Notes: generated by a model from the sequence alone, not told the origin. Numbered from the stretch's first letter, positions 10,282 through 21,020 are shown. The stretch is DNA of 64,000 nucleotides from Pseudoxanthomonas sp. PXM03 (GCF_014852005.1 NZ_JACVAU010000001.1:1138001-1202000), one strand, 5' to 3'. Made by a program: numbers and translations.

Positions 10282-10346
10282 GGGTGGGACCTGCGGCCGG
10301 GGCGGATATGATGGCGCTCCTTCCCGCCATCCATCAAGGAACGGAC

Positions 10347-11042
10347 ATGAGCGTGCGCACCCTGCAGGAATTCCTCGCATCATCGAAGGAAAAGGATGCG
10401 ACGGCCGACGCATTCGAACTGGAAAGCCCGCATCTGCTGGAAGTCCGGTTGAACGGTCTGGTCTGGGCCAAGGCCGGCGCGATGGTCGCGCGCAAGGGCA
10501 GCGTGAAGTTCACCCGTCAGGGCATGCTGGAACAGGGTTTGGGGAACCTGCTGAAGAAGGCCGTCAGTGGCGAAGGCATGCAACTGATGAAGATCGAAGG
10601 GCAGGGGCGTGTCTACCTGGCCGATGCCGGCAAGCGGATCACGCTGCTGCGTCTCGCGGGGGAATCGATCTTCGTCAACGGCAACGATGTGCTTGCGGTG
10701 GAGGCCAGCATCGAGAGCCGGATCACGATGATGCGCAAGGTCGCCGGGATGCTGTCGGGAGGGCTGTTCAACGTACGCCTGAGCGGACACGGCATCGTCG
10801 CCATCACGTCGCACTACGAACCCCTCACGCTGCCGGTGAACGCGCAGACCGGGCCCGTGTTCACCGACCCGAATGCCACGGTGGCATGGTCGGGCGGATT
10901 GACGCCGGAGATCATCACCGATATTTCGCTCGGCACCCTGCTGGGCCGCGGCTCGGGCGAGAGCATCCAGTTGCGTTTCGCGGGCGACGGCTGGGTGGTG
11001 GTACAGCCTTACGAAGAAGTGGCGCTGCAACCGAGGCAGTAG
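10347..11042 (+). CDS. AIM24 family protein (TIGR00266-like)
   Basis: 231 residues from MSVRTLQEFLASSKEKDATA, with an AAGGA ribosome-binding site in front of the ATG. The all-beta sequence with repeated glycine-rich turns (KIEGQGRVYLADAGKRITLL, SIFVNGNDVLAVEASIE, FNVRLSGHGIVAITS) matches the AIM24/TIGR00266 family of TRAP-like beta-rich proteins. The bacterial function is unknown. It is the only plus-strand gene in this minus-strand stretch and converges on the HDOD-GGDEF gene 12 bp downstream. Confidence 0.8.
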   Translation: MSVRTLQEFLASSKEKDATADAFELESPHLLEVRLNGLVWAKAGAMVARKGSVKFTRQGMLEQGLGNLLKKAVSGEGMQLMKIEGQGRVYLADAGKRITLLRLAGESIFVNGNDVLAVEASIESRITMMRKVAGMLSGGLFNVRLSGHGIVAITSHYEPLTLPVNAQTGPVFTDPNATVAWSGGLTPEIITDISLGTLLGRGSGESIQLRFAGDGWVVVQPYEEVALQPRQ

Positions 11043-11054
11043 CCACGGGGCCTG

Positions 11055-12563
11055 TCAGGGGCCGATGGCGCCGACCGATACCCGGTTGCGGCCTTCGCGC
11101 TTGGCGCCATACAGCGCTTCATCCGCCGCGCGAAGCAGGTCATCGACGTGGCGGAACTGTTCCAGTGCACCCTGCGTGGCCAGCCCGGCCGAGAAGGTGA
11201 TGTGCAGTGGCTGGCCGTCGACATCGGCCATCGCCACGCCGGCCACCTCCGACAGGATGCGTCGCACGACCTGGGCGGCGGCCTCTTCGCCGATGCCCGG
11301 CAAAACCACCAGGAATTCCTCGCCGCCATAGCGGGCGACGATGTCGCTGCCGCGCACCTGCCGCATCAGCGCCTTGGCGAAATTGCGCAGCACTTCATCG
11401 CCGACCAAGTGCCCCCAGCGGTCATTGACCTGTTTGAAGTCGTCCAGGTCGATGAAGGCGATCGACAGCGGCCAGCCGTGCCGCGTGGCGGCATCGAACT
11501 CCTTCTCGAGCACTTCTTCCAGCTGGCTGCGGTTGTAGGCCCCGGTCAGCGGGTCGCGCCGCACCTCCTCCGCCAGCCGGCGCGCACGGTCTTCGTGCTC
11601 GTTGGCTTCCTTGCGGGCGCGCGCCGCGTCCTGGATTTCGCGCAGGTTGCGCACGACCAGCAGCTCGCGTGCCTGGTCCAGCAAAGCCTGGATGCGGGCC
11701 GGTGGGGCGGGGGGTACGTCGAACAATGCGTAGACCTCGGGCAGCGCCACGAGCATCTCCTCGGTCAGGGCGAGGAACCCCGGGTAGTCGATCCCGAGCC
11801 GCGTGGCGGCCTGCATCGCCGCATGGCGATGCGCATCCTCCGTCCGCGCTTGGTCCATTCCCGCCAGCCAGATGTCGGCAATGTGGCCGGACACGGCCAC
11901 GCACGCATTGAACGGGGTGTCCGACGCGGGCATCTCGCTCTCGATGATCGCTTCCCTCAACAGCGCCGGCAGGTTCCACTGCCGCGCCAACCACCCGCCC
12001 ACCGTGGCGTGGTCGCACCCCAGCCAGTCGCGCTCGGCGGCCAGCAGTTCGGCATTGCCCACGGCGCGTTCGACCAGCCGCGCATAGTCATCGCCCAGGA
12101 CTTCCAGCAGGGCCAGCACGCCGATGTCCTGCAGCAGCCCGGCCAGCATCAGCTCTTCCACCTTGCTGATGCCGGCACGCTGGCCCAGCACCCGGCTGGC
12201 CAGCGCGGCGATGACGCTGCGACGCCAGACGCGCTCCTGCGCGGCAGGATGGGTGCCGCTGCCGCAGCGTGACAGGGAGAACCCCAGTGCCAGCGTCAGG
12301 GTGGCATTCAGGCCCAGCACCGTGAGCGCCTGCGAAAGGTTTTCCACCCTGCGGCGACTGGCGTAGAGCGGGGAGTTGGCGATGCGCAGCATGCGCGCGC
12401 TCAATGCCGCATCCAGCCCGATCGCATCGGCGGCCGTCGCCATCACCACGTCCGGATCCTGCGCGAGCTCGATGATCCGCAATGCAACGCCGGGCGGGCT
12501 GGGCAGATTGCGGCAATTCAGCAGCTGGGCTTCGAGTTCGGGACGCATCCGGGTGCGGGCCAC
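11055..12563 (-). CDS. HDOD-GGDEF protein, predicted diguanylate cyclase
   Basis: Soluble 502-residue signalling protein. The N-terminal HDOD output-type domain (about residues 15-215, from LPSPPGVALRIIELAQDPDV) is joined by a charged coiled coil (about 300-330) to a C-terminal GGDEF domain. The GGDEF motif is GGEEF, and RGSD stands exactly five residues before it (RGSD-IVARY-GGEEF). That is the RxxD inhibitory I-site, so an active, product-inhibited c-di-GMP synthase is predicted. No membrane segment or receiver domain is seen. An alternative start at 12548 (MRPELEAQ) is possible. HDOD domains often link to motility or stress signalling in Xanthomonas relatives. Confidence 0.88.
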   Translation of the reverse strand: MARTRMRPELEAQLLNCRNLPSPPGVALRIIELAQDPDVVMATAADAIGLDAALSARMLRIANSPLYASRRRVENLSQALTVLGLNATLTLALGFSLSRCGSGTHPAAQERVWRRSVIAALASRVLGQRAGISKVEELMLAGLLQDIGVLALLEVLGDDYARLVERAVGNAELLAAERDWLGCDHATVGGWLARQWNLPALLREAIIESEMPASDTPFNACVAVSGHIADIWLAGMDQARTEDAHRHAAMQAATRLGIDYPGFLALTEEMLVALPEVYALFDVPPAPPARIQALLDQARELLVVRNLREIQDAARARKEANEHEDRARRLAEEVRRDPLTGAYNRSQLEEVLEKEFDAATRHGWPLSIAFIDLDDFKQVNDRWGHLVGDEVLRNFAKALMRQVRGSDIVARYGGEEFLVVLPGIGEEAAAQVVRRILSEVAGVAMADVDGQPLHITFSAGLATQGALEQFRHVDDLLRAADEALYGAKREGRNRVSVGAIGP

Positions 12564-12715
12564 GCAAGTGGGAATTGCCGGCAGGATGCCAGCAATGCGC
12601 GACGAAGTGTCACGTTTGAAACCAGTTTCGGCACGGAACGTGCAAACTTGAGGCGTAGTCGACCAACGGTCACGGCGTGCGCGACGGCATCCGCTCCCGC
12701 CCGCTACGCGGGCAA

Positions 12716-12746
12716 CAAAAAAGCCGCGGTTCCCCGCGGCTTTTCC
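12716..12746 (-). terminator. Rho-independent terminator of rpsB-tsf
   Basis: AAGCCGCGG / CCGCGGCTT stem with a short TTCC-type loop, flanked by A-runs on the plus strand and therefore by U-runs in the minus-strand transcript. It lies 21 bp past the tsf stop. Confidence 0.85.
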
Positions 12747-12767
12747 GTCGAAGCGGAGCGGAAAGGC

Positions 12768-13646
<879 letters not shown>

Positions 13647-13671
13647 GGGATTACCTCTATTTGGATTGGCA

Positions 13672-13798
13672 AAGCCCCTCTCCCGTCGGAAGAGGGGTTG
13701 GGGTGAGGGTGCGGCGGAGTCGCGATGCATGCAGCGTCGACGTGCTCCGTACCCTCATCCGCCCTTCGGGCACCTTCTCCCGATGGGAGAAGGCGGAA
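13672..13798. repeat. Paired inverted repeat between rpsB and tsf
   Basis: Two hairpins face each other: CCCCTCTCCC-GTCGGAAGAGGGG followed by TTGGGGTGAGGGTGCGG, then about 40 bp later CCCTCATCCGCCCTTCGG followed by CACCTTCTCCCGATGGGAGAAGG. The outer arms are roughly complementary, so the whole block can fold into one long cruciform. This is a dispersed intergenic repeat of the type common in Xanthomonadaceae genomes. Inside the rpsB-tsf transcript it would lie in the intercistronic RNA. Confidence 0.65.
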
Positions 13799-13841
13799 CA
13801 TGGGCCGCCGCGCAGCATGGCGCGGCGGCATTGCAGCCGGA

Positions 13842-14645
13842 TTACTCGGCGGCGGCTTCGTCGGATTTCTTGCTGGCGGCCTTCTTGGCCGGGGCGCGAC
13901 GGGCACCCTTGTCGTCGCCACCGTCGGCGAACTCTTCCTCGCGCACGCTGGCGGCGTTCGGCTGGGCGGCCTTGCCTTCCAGCACGGCGTCGGCGGCGGC
14001 GCGGGCGTACAGCTGCACGGCGCGGATGGCGTCGTCGTTGCCGGGGATGGCGTAGTCGACCAGGGCCGGGTCGTAGTTGGAGTCGACCACCGCGATCACC
14101 GGGATGCCGAGCTTCTTGGCTTCCTTGATGGCGATGTCTTCATGGCCGATGTCGATGACGAACAGCGCGTCCGGCAGGCGGTTCATTTCCTTGATGCCGC
14201 CCAGCGAGGCCAGCAGCTTCTCGCGCTCGCGGCGCAGGCCCAGCACTTCGTGCTTGACCAGCTTCTCGAACGTGCCGTCGGTTTCGGCGGCTTCCAGTTC
14301 CTTCAGGCGGGCGACCGACTTCTTCACGGTGGCGAAGTTGGTCAGCGTGCCGCCCAGCCAGCGCTGGGTCATGAACGGCATGCCGCAACGCTCGGCTTCT
14401 TCCTTCACGGCCTCACGCGCGCTGCGCTTGGTGCCCAGGAAGAGGATGGTGCCGCGCTTCTGCGCGACGCCCGAGATGAAGTTCATCGCGTCGTTGAACA
14501 GCGGAACGGTCTTCTCGAGGTTGATGATGTGGATCTTGCCGCGGGCGCCGAAGATGTACGGCGCCATCTTGGGGTTCCAGTAGCGGGTCTGGTGGCCGAA
14601 ATGGACGCCGGCTTCCAGCATCTGGCGCATGGTGACTTGGGGCAT
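13842..14645 (-). CDS. rpsB: 30S ribosomal protein S2
   Basis: 267 residues from [20 protein letters not shown], the canonical S2 start. The [20 protein letters not shown] and [10 protein letters not shown] signatures are present. The C-terminal tail is an Ala/Lys/Glu-rich extension (about 35 residues, [20 protein letters not shown]) that is longer than in E. coli and probably disordered. First gene of the rpsB-tsf unit. Confidence 0.97.
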   Translation of the reverse strand: MPQVTMRQMLEAGVHFGHQTRYWNPKMAPYIFGARGKIHIINLEKTVPLFNDAMNFISGVAQKRGTILFLGTKRSAREAVKEEAERCGMPFMTQRWLGGTLTNFATVKKSVARLKELEAAETDGTFEKLVKHEVLGLRREREKLLASLGGIKEMNRLPDALFVIDIGHEDIAIKEAKKLGIPVIAVVDSNYDPALVDYAIPGNDDAIRAVQLYARAAADAVLEGKAAQPNAASVREEEFADGGDDKGARRAPAKKAASKKSDEAAAE

Positions 14646-14860
14646 TGCAGTGACTCCATCGAAGGGGAACCCACCGTCCGGTTCAATGGAGGACGGCGCC
14701 GGTGAGGGCGGGGTTCCGGGGTTGGGCCTCCCTGCGGCTTCCGTGTCCGAACCCTTCAGCGAAGGGCACCCCGGCACGGGTTGGGGCAGCAGGTGTGGAT
14801 TCGTCGGTGTCGCCCGACGTGGGCGGTCCGGCCGGGCGAACCCGGGCGCGAAGCCGCGGG

Positions 14861-14890
14861 AGTATAGCGGTCTTACCCCTCTCGCCGCAA
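14861..14890 (-). promoter_or_regulatory. Candidate rpsB promoter
   Basis: Minus-strand TTGCGG (14885-14890) and TATACT (14861-14866) with an 18 bp spacer. It predicts a start near 14854. Confidence 0.5.
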
Positions 14891-14931
14891 ACCGGCCCCG
14901 TCCTGTCACCCTGGGAAGTGGGCCCCGGCCG

Positions 14932-14960
14932 TTCAGCCCGGGCGTCAAATGGGGGATAAT
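14932..14960 (+). promoter_or_regulatory. Candidate map promoter giving a leaderless mRNA
   Basis: GATAAT at 14955-14960 with a weak TTCAGC at 14932-14937 (17 bp spacer). The -10 box ends 6 bp before the map ATG, so transcription would begin at or next to the start codon. There is no Shine-Dalgarno sequence between box and ATG. Confidence 0.45.
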
Positions 14961-14966
14961 CGGCCA

Positions 14967-15743
14967 ATGGCCATCCAGCTCAAGACTCCCGAAGACCTCG
15001 CCCAGATGCGCATCGCCGGCCGCCTGGCCGCCGAAGTGCTGCAAGTGGTCGCCCCGCACGTGAAGCCGGGCGTGACCACCGCCGAACTGGACCGCATCTG
15101 CCACGATCACATCGTCAACGTGCAGAAAGCCATCCCGGCCAACGTGGGCTACAAGGGCTTCCCGGCGACGGTCTGCACCTCGGTCAACAACGTCATCTGC
15201 CATGGCATCCCGAGCGAAGCGAAGGTGCTCAAGGATGGCGACATCCTCAACATCGACGTCACCGTCATCAAGGACGGCTGGCACGGCGACACCAGCCGCA
15301 TGTACATCGTCGGCACCCCGTCGGTGATGGCGAAGCGGCTGGTGGACACCACCCGCGAAGCCATGTTCCGTGGCATCCGCGCAGTGAAGCCGGGCGCCAC
15401 CCTGGGTGACGTGGGCCACGCGATCCAGCAGTACGCTGAAGCCGAGCGCTTCAGCGTGGTGCGCGAGTACTGCGGCCACGGCATCGGCAAGGTCTACCAC
15501 GACGAGCCGCAGGTGCTGCACTACGGCCGCCCCGGCGAGGGCGTGGTGCTGAAGCCCGGCATGACCTTCACCATCGAGCCGATGATCAATGAGGGCGCGC
15601 GCCACACCCGCGTGCTGCCCGACGGCTGGACCGTGGTCACCAAGGACCGCAAGCTGTCCGCGCAGTGGGAGCACACGGTGGCGGTGACCGAGGACGGCGT
15701 CGAGATCCTGACCCGCGTGCCGGGCGACGACAACGACCTGTGA
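14967..15743 (+). CDS. map: Type I methionine aminopeptidase
   Basis: Removes the initiator Met from new proteins co-translationally. 258 residues from [20 protein letters not shown]. The dinuclear metal ligands are visible as [18 protein letters not shown] (two Asp), the GHGIGK His, FTIEPMI (Glu) and the late Glu in QWEHTVAV. It overlaps the following glnD start (GTGA). The start codon has no ribosome-binding site and is preceded at 6 bp by a -10 box. Confidence 0.96.
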   Translation: MAIQLKTPEDLAQMRIAGRLAAEVLQVVAPHVKPGVTTAELDRICHDHIVNVQKAIPANVGYKGFPATVCTSVNNVICHGIPSEAKVLKDGDILNIDVTVIKDGWHGDTSRMYIVGTPSVMAKRLVDTTREAMFRGIRAVKPGATLGDVGHAIQQYAEAERFSVVREYCGHGIGKVYHDEPQVLHYGRPGEGVVLKPGMTFTIEPMINEGARHTRVLPDGWTVVTKDRKLSAQWEHTVAVTEDGVEILTRVPGDDNDL

Positions 15744-18382
15744 GCACCACGACAGCCGCGAACGGACACGCGACGCGGCTTCCGGACATCGGCCCGGACG
15801 TCGCCGATGACGCGGCCTGGTCGGCGGCGGCGCGCGCCTCGCTCGGCCACACCGATGCGCGGCTGGACAAGCGCTTCGACCAGGACGACGGCATGGACCG
15901 CATCCTCGCGCTGCGCGCGCGGGCGGTCGACCACCTGCTGAAGGACGCCTGGCTGCGCTGCATCCCCGAGGATGCGCCGATGGCGCTGTTCGCGGTGGGC
16001 GGATACGGGCGCGGCGAACTGTTTCCCCAATCCGACGTCGACGTGCTGGTGCTGGCCGCATCCGATGTGCAGCAGGCCCACCACGATGCCGTGGCGCGCT
16101 TCTTCGCGATGCTCTGGGATGCCGGCCTGCCGATCAGCCACAGCGTGCGCTCGGCGAGCGAATGCACGGCCGCAGCCGCCGCCGACCAGAGCGTGCTGAC
16201 CGCGCTGATCGAGGAGCGGCTGATCGTTGGCGAACCCGTGGACGAAGGCCTGCTGATCGACGCCATCGGTCCGGCCAGGGTCTGGCCGCCGCGTGATTTC
16301 TTCGTCGCCAAGCGCGAGGAGCTGCGCATCCGCCACGCACGCTTCGGCGACACGTCCGACAATCTCGAACCCAACATCAAGGAAGGCCCGGGCGGGTTGC
16401 GCGACCTGCACACGCTGGGCTGGATGGCGCTGCGCACGTTCGGCGTGCGCGACCTCGAGCCGCTGGTAGGCCTGGGCCACCTGGGCCAGGACGAAGCCCT
16501 CGCGCTCGCGCGCGAGCGGCGTGCGCTGGGTCGCCTGCGTTATGGCCTGCATCGCGTGGCAGGGCGCCCCGAGGAGCGCCTTCGCTTCGATTACCAGAAG
16601 ACGCTGGCGCAGCGTCTTGGTTTTGCCGATGACGCGGGAAGCCTGGGCGTCGAGAAGATGATGCAGGGCTTCTACCGCAGTGCCGCCATCGTGCGCCGGA
16701 TCAGCGACCGTCTGCTGCAGCGCTTCGAGGAACAGTTCGATGGCGAGGCATTGCCCGAACCGCTGGACGAGCGCTTTGCGCTGCGCCGGGGGTATCTGGC
16801 CGCGCGCGAGGTCGCCTGGCCCGGGGACGATGTCGCTCAGGTGTTCGCGTTGTTCGCGACATGGGCGGCGCACCCGCAGATCCGTGGTCTGCATTCGCGC
16901 ACGGCGCGTGCGCTGGCGGAGTCGCTGCCCAGGCTGCCGGCGTACCCGGCGGCCGACCGGCTGCAGCGTGATGCCTTCATGGCGCTGCTGCGCGGCCCGC
17001 GCGCGGTGGAAACGCTGACCCGCATGGCGCGCCTGGGCGTGCTGGGGCAGTGGATCCCTGCGTTCGCCCGCGTGTCGGGGCGCATGCAGTTCGACCTGTT
17101 CCATGTCTACACGGTGGACCAGCACACCTTGATGGTGCTGCGGAACATCGCCGCATTCGCCGCCGGCCGCGCCGACGATCGCTTCTCCATCGCGCACGAA
17201 GTCTGGCCACGCCTGCGCAAGCCCGAACTGCTCCTGCTCGCCGGCCTGTTCCATGACATCGCCAAGGGGCGCGGTGGCGATCACTCGGAACTGGGCGCCG
17301 TGGATGCACGCGAGTTCTGCGTGGCGCACGGGCTCAGCGAGGCGGACACCGCGCTGGTCGCGTGGCTGGTGGAACAGCACCTGCGCATGTCGGTGACGGC
17401 GCAGAAGCAGGATATTTCCGACCCGGACGTCATCCACGCCTTCGCCACGCTGGTCGGAGACCGCGAGCGGCTGGACTATCTCTACCTGCTGACCTGCGCG
17501 GACATCGCTGGCACCAGCCCCAAGCTCTGGAATGCATGGAAGGACCGGCTGCTCGCCGATCTGTACTTCGCTGCGCGGCGCGTGTTGCGGGAAGGGCTGG
17601 AGAATCCGGTCGCCGTGGACGAGCGTCTCGACGAAGCGCGCGGAAGCGTGCGTGCGCTGCTGGAAGTGCAGGGCATGGCGGCCGCCCAGGCGGATGCCTT
17701 GTTCGCGACCATGCCTGAAGAGAGTTTCCTGCGCTTCCGTCCGGAACAATTGGCCTGGCAGGCACAGGCCATCCGTGGCGCGATGCCTGGCGAGACGCGG
17801 GTGCGCGCACGCCGCATCGCCGATGACGCGGACGCGATGGAAGTGTTCGTGCATTCGCCCGACCGCGACGGCCTGTTTGCCGCGATCCTCGCCACGCTCG
17901 ACCGCATGGGCTTCGCGATTCACCAGGCGCGCGTGCTGGTGGGGCCCCAGGGCACCGTCTTCGATACGTTCGAAGTCCTGCCGGCCGATGCCTATGCGCC
18001 GCGCGATCCCGTCGAGGTGGCGCGCGGCCTGGGCGACGCGCTCGCGCGGCCGCTGGACAGCGTGCGTACGTCCCGGCGCGCCGTGCCGCGCCAGCTCAAG
18101 CATTTCCGCTTCGCACCGCGCATCGAGTTCGGCACCACGCCGGACGGGCGCAGGACCATCCTCGGCCTGGTCGCGCCTGACCGCCCGGGACTGCTGTCGG
18201 ACGTGGCCCAGGTGCTGCGCCGGCAGGGCCTGCGCGTGCACGACGCGCGCATCGCCACGTTCGGCGAGCGCGCGGAAGACGTGTTCCAGATCACCGACGA
18301 ACACGACCAGCCGCTCACCGACGCTTCCCAGCAGGACGCGCTGCGCGATGCGCTGCGCGCCGGTCTTGATACTCCCACCTGA
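15740..18382 (+). CDS. glnD: Bifunctional [protein-PII] uridylyltransferase/uridylyl-removing enzyme GlnD
   Basis: Main nitrogen sensor: adds UMP to PII proteins when glutamine is low and removes it when high. 880 residues from a GTG at 15740 that overlaps the map stop. Domains in order: nucleotidyltransferase with [15 protein letters not shown] (about 87-102), a helical linker, an HD hydrolase domain with [15 protein letters not shown] (about 503-517) for UMP removal, and two C-terminal ACT domains (about 700 and 808 on) that bind glutamine. The dap and asnB genes downstream fit a nitrogen and amino-acid theme. Confidence 0.96.
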   Translation: MSTTTAANGHATRLPDIGPDVADDAAWSAAARASLGHTDARLDKRFDQDDGMDRILALRARAVDHLLKDAWLRCIPEDAPMALFAVGGYGRGELFPQSDVDVLVLAASDVQQAHHDAVARFFAMLWDAGLPISHSVRSASECTAAAAADQSVLTALIEERLIVGEPVDEGLLIDAIGPARVWPPRDFFVAKREELRIRHARFGDTSDNLEPNIKEGPGGLRDLHTLGWMALRTFGVRDLEPLVGLGHLGQDEALALARERRALGRLRYGLHRVAGRPEERLRFDYQKTLAQRLGFADDAGSLGVEKMMQGFYRSAAIVRRISDRLLQRFEEQFDGEALPEPLDERFALRRGYLAAREVAWPGDDVAQVFALFATWAAHPQIRGLHSRTARALAESLPRLPAYPAADRLQRDAFMALLRGPRAVETLTRMARLGVLGQWIPAFARVSGRMQFDLFHVYTVDQHTLMVLRNIAAFAAGRADDRFSIAHEVWPRLRKPELLLLAGLFHDIAKGRGGDHSELGAVDAREFCVAHGLSEADTALVAWLVEQHLRMSVTAQKQDISDPDVIHAFATLVGDRERLDYLYLLTCADIAGTSPKLWNAWKDRLLADLYFAARRVLREGLENPVAVDERLDEARGSVRALLEVQGMAAAQADALFATMPEESFLRFRPEQLAWQAQAIRGAMPGETRVRARRIADDADAMEVFVHSPDRDGLFAAILATLDRMGFAIHQARVLVGPQGTVFDTFEVLPADAYAPRDPVEVARGLGDALARPLDSVRTSRRAVPRQLKHFRFAPRIEFGTTPDGRRTILGLVAPDRPGLLSDVAQVLRRQGLRVHDARIATFGERAEDVFQITDEHDQPLTDASQQDALRDALRAGLDTPT

Positions 18383-18404
18383 GCAGAACCCAGCAGGACC
18401 TTTG

Positions 18405-19256
18405 ATGACCCGCAAAGCCAGCAAGAACGAAGAACTGAAGTCCACCATCGAGAGCGCGTTCGAGCGCCGGGCCGAGCTGACGCCGGCCGAGATCGAGGGT
18501 TCCACCCGCACCGCCGTCGAGCTGGCGATCGAGGGCCTGGAGAGCGGAAAACTGCGCGTGGCCGAGCCCGACGGCAAGGGTGGCTGGAAGGTCAACGAGT
18601 GGCTGAAGAAGGCCGTGCTGCTGTATTTCCGCGTCAACGAGATGGAACTGGTCGAAGCCTATCCCGCGCCGTTCTGGGACAAGGTCGAGGCGCGCTTCGG
18701 TGCGTTCGACGAGAACGATTTCCGCAAGCTCGGCGTGCGCGTGGTGCCGGGCGCCATCGCGCGCCGCGGCACATACTTCGGCAAGGACGTGGTGCTGATG
18801 CCGAGTTTCGTCAACATCGGGGCGTACGTGGGCGAAGGCACGATGGTCGACACCTGGGCGACCGTCGGTTCCTGCGCGCAGATCGGCAAGCACTGCCACC
18901 TGTCCGGTGGCGCCGGCATCGGCGGCGTGCTGGAGCCGTTGCAGGCCAGCCCGACCATCATCGAGGACCATTGCTTCATCGGTGCGCGCTCGGAAGTCGT
19001 CGAGGGCGTGGTGATCGGCCACCACAGCGTGATCGGCATGGGCGTGTTCATCGGCCAGTCCACCCGCATCTACAACCGCGCGACGAAGGAAATCACCTAC
19101 GGTTACGTGCCGCCGGGCAGCGTGGTGGTGTCCGGATCGCTGCCGGCTGCCGACGGCTCGCACTCGCTGTACTGCGCGGTGATCGTCAAGCAGGTCGACG
19201 AGAAGACCCGCAGCAAGACCAGCGTCAACGAACTGCTGCGCGGGTTGGCGGACTGA
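18405..19256 (+). CDS. dapD: 2,3,4,5-tetrahydropyridine-2,6-dicarboxylate N-succinyltransferase
   Basis: Succinylates tetrahydrodipicolinate in the lysine/meso-diaminopimelate pathway. 283 residues from [20 protein letters not shown]. After the helical N-domain come hexapeptide repeats of a left-handed beta-helix (for example [20 protein letters not shown] and [20 protein letters not shown]). An AGGA site precedes the ATG. The dapE desuccinylase is two genes downstream, so two steps of one pathway are co-transcribed. Confidence 0.96.
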   Translation: MTRKASKNEELKSTIESAFERRAELTPAEIEGSTRTAVELAIEGLESGKLRVAEPDGKGGWKVNEWLKKAVLLYFRVNEMELVEAYPAPFWDKVEARFGAFDENDFRKLGVRVVPGAIARRGTYFGKDVVLMPSFVNIGAYVGEGTMVDTWATVGSCAQIGKHCHLSGGAGIGGVLEPLQASPTIIEDHCFIGARSEVVEGVVIGHHSVIGMGVFIGQSTRIYNRATKEITYGYVPPGSVVVSGSLPAADGSHSLYCAVIVKQVDEKTRSKTSVNELLRGLAD

Positions 19257-19259
19257 GCG

Positions 19260-19622
19260 ATGGCGACGACGCTCTACGGTTTGAAGAACTGCGACACCTG
19301 CAGGAAGGCGATGAAGTGGCTGGACCGCTTCGGCGTCGCGTACACGTTCGTCGACTACCGCGACAGCCGGCAGTCGCCCGAGACGCTGAAGGGCTGGGCG
19401 GACAAGGCGGGCGGCTGGGATGCGCTGATCAACAAGTCCTCGACGACCTGGCGCCAGTTGCCGGACAACCGCAAGGCACCTGGCTCCGATGCGGAGTGGA
19501 AGTTGCTGCTGAAGGAGTATCCGCAGCTGATCCGCCGCCCGGTGGTGATCACGGGTGAAGACGGGTTTTCACAGGGCTTCAGCGACAATGGGTTCAAGAA
19601 GATCTTCGGAGCCGGTGCGTGA
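19260..19622 (+). CDS. ArsC/Spx-family reductase-like protein (YffB type)
   Basis: 120 residues with a thioredoxin-like fold of the ArsC/Spx family. The redox motif C11-D-T-C14 follows the first beta-strand ([20 protein letters not shown]). The conserved RRPVVIT segment is near residue 92. The YffB subgroup is found beside dapE in many gammaproteobacteria and is not a proven arsenate reductase, so no arsenic role is claimed. It starts 3 bp after dapD and its stop overlaps the dapE GTG. Confidence 0.85.
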   Translation: MATTLYGLKNCDTCRKAMKWLDRFGVAYTFVDYRDSRQSPETLKGWADKAGGWDALINKSSTTWRQLPDNRKAPGSDAEWKLLLKEYPQLIRRPVVITGEDGFSQGFSDNGFKKIFGAGA

Positions 19623-20761
19623 GCGATGTCGTCGAACTCTCCAGCGAACTGATCCGCCGCCATTCGGTGACGCCGGATGACGCAGGTTGCCAGCAGGTGC
19701 TGGCGACGCGGTTGGGCCAGGCCGGTTTCCACTGCGAACACCTGCGCTTCGGCGACACCGACAATCTCTGGGCCACGCATGGCGCCGGCTCGCCGGTGCT
19801 GGTGCTGCTCGGGCACACCGATGTCGTGCCTCCCGGGCCGCTGGACGCGTGGACCAGCGATCCCTTCGTGCCCACCATCCGCGATGGCGTGCTGTATGGC
19901 CGTGGTACCGCCGACATGAAATGCAGCGTGGCCGCGTGCACGATCGCGCTGGAGCGGTTCGTCGACGCGCATCCGGACCATCCCGGCACGGTGGCGCTGC
20001 TGGTCACCTCTGACGAGGAAGGCGACGCGCACGATGGGGTGAAGAAGGTCGCCGCGCTGTTTCGCGAACGAGGCCAGAAGATCGACTGGTGCATCACCGG
20101 CGAACCGTCGTCGAAGGATGGGCTGGGCGACTTGTTGCGCGTGGGGCGGCGCGGCACGCTGACCGCGACACTGACCGTGCGCGGCGTGCAGGGACACGTG
20201 GCGTATCCGCACAAGGCGCTCAATCCGATCCACAAGGCGTTGCCGGCGCTGGATGAACTGGCGGCGCGGCAGTGGGACGAAGGCTACGAGACTTTTCCGC
20301 CGACCAGCCTGCAGATTTCCAACATCCATTCCGGTACCGGTGCCAGCAATGTCATTCCGGGCGAACTGCAGGTGGTGTTCAACCTGCGCTTCAATCCCAG
20401 CTGGACGGCGGAGAAGCTGGAGCAGGAGATCGAAGCCATCTTCCAGCGGCACGGCCTCGACTACCGCGTGCAGTGGCATCGCGGTGGCGAGCCGTTCTAC
20501 ACGCCCGAAGGCCACCTGCGCGCCACGGCGCGCGCGGTGCTGGGCGAGTTCGCTGGTGCGCCGCCGGAGGAAAGCACGGCGGGCGGCACGTCCGATGCGC
20601 GCTTCATCGCGCCGCTGGGTGCGGAGTGCATCGAGGTCGGGCCGGTCAACGCCAGCATCCACAAGGTCGACGAGCATGTGCGCATCACGGACCTGGAGGC
20701 GCTGCCGGGCCTGTACCAGGCCCTGGTCGAACGGCTGATGCTGTCGGCGCGCGCGCCCTGA
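19619..20761 (+). CDS. dapE: Succinyl-diaminopimelate desuccinylase
   Basis: Zinc M20-family hydrolase that releases succinate from N-succinyl-LL-diaminopimelate. 380 residues, starting at GTG 19619, which overlaps the previous stop (GTGA). Metal-binding motifs: [11 protein letters not shown] (His), [10 protein letters not shown] (Asp), [11 protein letters not shown] (catalytic Glu plus Glu ligand), and the C-terminal GGTSDARFI. Peptidase dimerisation domain about 180-290. Confidence 0.95.
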   Translation: MSDVVELSSELIRRHSVTPDDAGCQQVLATRLGQAGFHCEHLRFGDTDNLWATHGAGSPVLVLLGHTDVVPPGPLDAWTSDPFVPTIRDGVLYGRGTADMKCSVAACTIALERFVDAHPDHPGTVALLVTSDEEGDAHDGVKKVAALFRERGQKIDWCITGEPSSKDGLGDLLRVGRRGTLTATLTVRGVQGHVAYPHKALNPIHKALPALDELAARQWDEGYETFPPTSLQISNIHSGTGASNVIPGELQVVFNLRFNPSWTAEKLEQEIEAIFQRHGLDYRVQWHRGGEPFYTPEGHLRATARAVLGEFAGAPPEESTAGGTSDARFIAPLGAECIEVGPVNASIHKVDEHVRITDLEALPGLYQALVERLMLSARAP

Positions 20762-20799
20762 GGCATGTGCGCGCCGCCGTTCGCTTTCGGATGAAACAG

Positions 20800-20829
20800 T
20801 TGCCAAGCGGCGGCGGGACCGGTTACGGT
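20800..20829 (+). promoter_or_regulatory. Candidate promoter of the asnB leader
   Basis: TTGCCA (20800-20805) and TACGGT (20824-20829), spacer 18 bp. The -10 box ends 6 bp before the leader-peptide ATG, so the transcript could begin at the ATG. The -10 match is modest (TAnnnT). Confidence 0.4.
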
Positions 20830-20835
20830 CGCGCC

Positions 20836-20919
20836 ATGCCCTGCCGCACCGCCATCAACAACAACCGCAATAACCTGCGCCCGAACAACGGGACGCGGGC
20901 GATGCGGCTCTGCGACTAG
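20836..20919 (+). CDS. Asparagine-rich leader peptide of asnB
   Basis: A 27-codon ORF (ATG to TAG) that encodes seven Asn: three at codons 8-10, two at 12-13 and two at 17-18. The peptide begins MPCRTAINNNRNNLRPNN. It stands 101 bp before asnB, followed by a strong intrinsic terminator that asnB transcripts must pass. This is the design of his/leu/thr/trp leader peptides: ribosomes short of charged tRNA-Asn would stall on the Asn codons. No Shine-Dalgarno sequence is seen, and a leaderless mRNA would explain that. The function is inferred from architecture. Confidence 0.8.
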   Translation: MPCRTAINNNRNNLRPNNGTRAMRLCD

Positions 20920-20976
20920 GCAACGAAAGACCTGCCGGATACCAGAAACCCGCATCGCGAGATGCGGGTTTTTTTT
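20899..20976 (+). promoter_or_regulatory. Transcription attenuator (antiterminator/terminator) before asnB
   Basis: Terminator: AACCCGCATC (20947-20956), loop GCGA, GATGCGGGTT (20961-20970), then a T-run to 20976. Antiterminator: GCGATGCGG at 20899-20907, exactly codons 22-24 of the leader peptide, is perfectly complementary to CCGCATCGC at 20950-20958, the terminator's 5' arm (9 bp). A ribosome at the leader stop would cover 20899-20907 and allow termination. A ribosome stalled at the Asn codons would leave it free to pair. An upstream hairpin GCGCCCG/CGGG(A)CGC (20877-20896) overlaps the last Asn codons and could be the pause or protector stem. Confidence 0.8.
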
Positions 20977-21020
20977 CGTTTCCGGCTTCCATCATCGAAC
21001 CTCACCAGGAGCTTCCTCCC

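Larger units (their letters stand above)
14646..14966. other. Divergent rpsB/map intergenic region, long rpsB leader
   Basis: 321 bp without a convincing gene. On the minus strand the rpsB promoter is placed at 14861-14890, which gives a leader of about 208 nt with several GC-rich inverted repeats. S2 represses its own operon through the rpsB leader in E. coli, and a leader this long is compatible with the same control. On the plus strand the map -10 box stands directly before its ATG. Confidence 0.5.

Noticed and set aside
13672..13798. Inverted repeats between rpsB and tsf as an IS end or terminator pair
   Set aside because: No transposase, no target-site duplication visible, and no T-run; treated as a dispersed repeat.
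15521..18637. 1038-codon open frame on the minus strand opposite map/glnD
   Set aside because: Mirror frame of glnD, which has all domain motifs. The antisense product has only arginine/alanine/glutamine-rich sequence.
19260..19622. Arsenate reductase with arsenic-resistance role
   Set aside because: The family match is to the YffB/Spx subgroup, linked with dapE and without any ars gene nearby.
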